From contig JBGVLZ010000081.1 in the NCBI GenBank assembly GCA_045124505.1, positions 1 to 22,153 on the forward strand: a stretch of DNA of 22,153 bases, in the 5' to 3' direction. A program made the position numbers and the translations under genes. This DNA comes from RGIG7213 sp045124505. GTDB lineage: Bacteria > Bacillota > Clostridia > Oscillospirales > CAG-272. The first letter of the stretch is position 1. Each line of letters starts with the position of its first letter. This document shows positions 22,074 to 22,153 of the stretch, in pieces. The notes beneath the pieces are model-generated. The model was not told where the DNA came from. It saw only the letters and a program-made list of their open reading frames with translations, and did no database searches.

Positions 22074-22153
22074 GATATCGTGAATATCGTGAGTATCGCC
22101 CTACAAAGTGTTGCACCAAAATCAAACCAACATTCAATGCTGTTCAACTCGAC
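22074..22153. repeat. Shared module, copy 2 (runs into the window end)
   Basis: The first 37 bases match copy 1 (from 21239) with one substitution. It then has two instead of three 11-base TTGCACCAAA-type units (22111 and 22122), and diverges moderately up to the common CTCGAC at the window end. By analogy with copy 1, the 3' end of another minus-strand gene may lie just beyond the window. Confidence 0.75.

Noticed and set aside
1..22153. rRNA, tRNA or insertion sequence genes
   Set aside because: I found no tRNA-like cloverleaf, rRNA segment or transposase-like frame, though short tRNA genes are hard to exclude by eye.

Overview
The window looks like the chromosome of a low-to-mid GC Gram-positive, most likely a gut-type member of class Clostridia near Ruminococcaceae/Oscillospiraceae. 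This is inferred from Firmicute-type RpoB/RpoC/S12/EF-G sequences, strong GGAGG ribosome binding sites, sigma-A promoters with an extended -10, and an L7Ae-family gene upstream of rpsL. The genus cannot be fixed from sequence alone. Except for one gene at 13614-15383, all genes read on the minus strand.

Left half (1-13285): the RNA polymerase/str cluster, in transcription order rpoB - rpoC - membrane-anchored GDPD-like gene - L7Ae-family gene - rpsL - rpsG - fusA (cut by the window edge). rpoB has its own strong promoter and no rplKAJL genes directly upstream. A second strong promoter lies before the L7Ae-family gene, so the ribosomal part can be transcribed independently. The GDPD-like gene is an odd insertion: its catalytic residues look lost, it has no clear ribosome binding site, and a GC-rich palindromic element separates it from rpoC. 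The rpsL gene is flanked by inverted, complementary copies of its own leader, so its mRNA could fold into a long duplex that encloses the gene and covers its Shine-Dalgarno sequence. S12 carries arginine at the residue equivalent to K88, a classical streptomycin-resistance position.

Middle (13286-19422): a divergent gene for a secreted CHAP-domain cell-wall protein with a C-terminal membrane anchor; a convergent XRE regulator with two membrane segments; three small genes (a DUF6054-like protein and two membrane proteins, one with a zinc ribbon); and a purine salvage pair (NCS2/AzgA-type permease plus purine-type phosphoribosyltransferase) from one promoter.

Right end (19423-22153): an accessory, AT-rich part with two unrecognised membrane protein genes, a GNAT acetyltransferase, and two striking intergenic arrays. 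Each array is a string of short, mostly different perfect or near-perfect palindromes separated by a constant 7-8 base word, which is inverted in the second half of the array. Each array is followed by a related module of about 80 bases. I know of no named element with this layout; it and the rpsL inverted leader are the best candidates for something undescribed.
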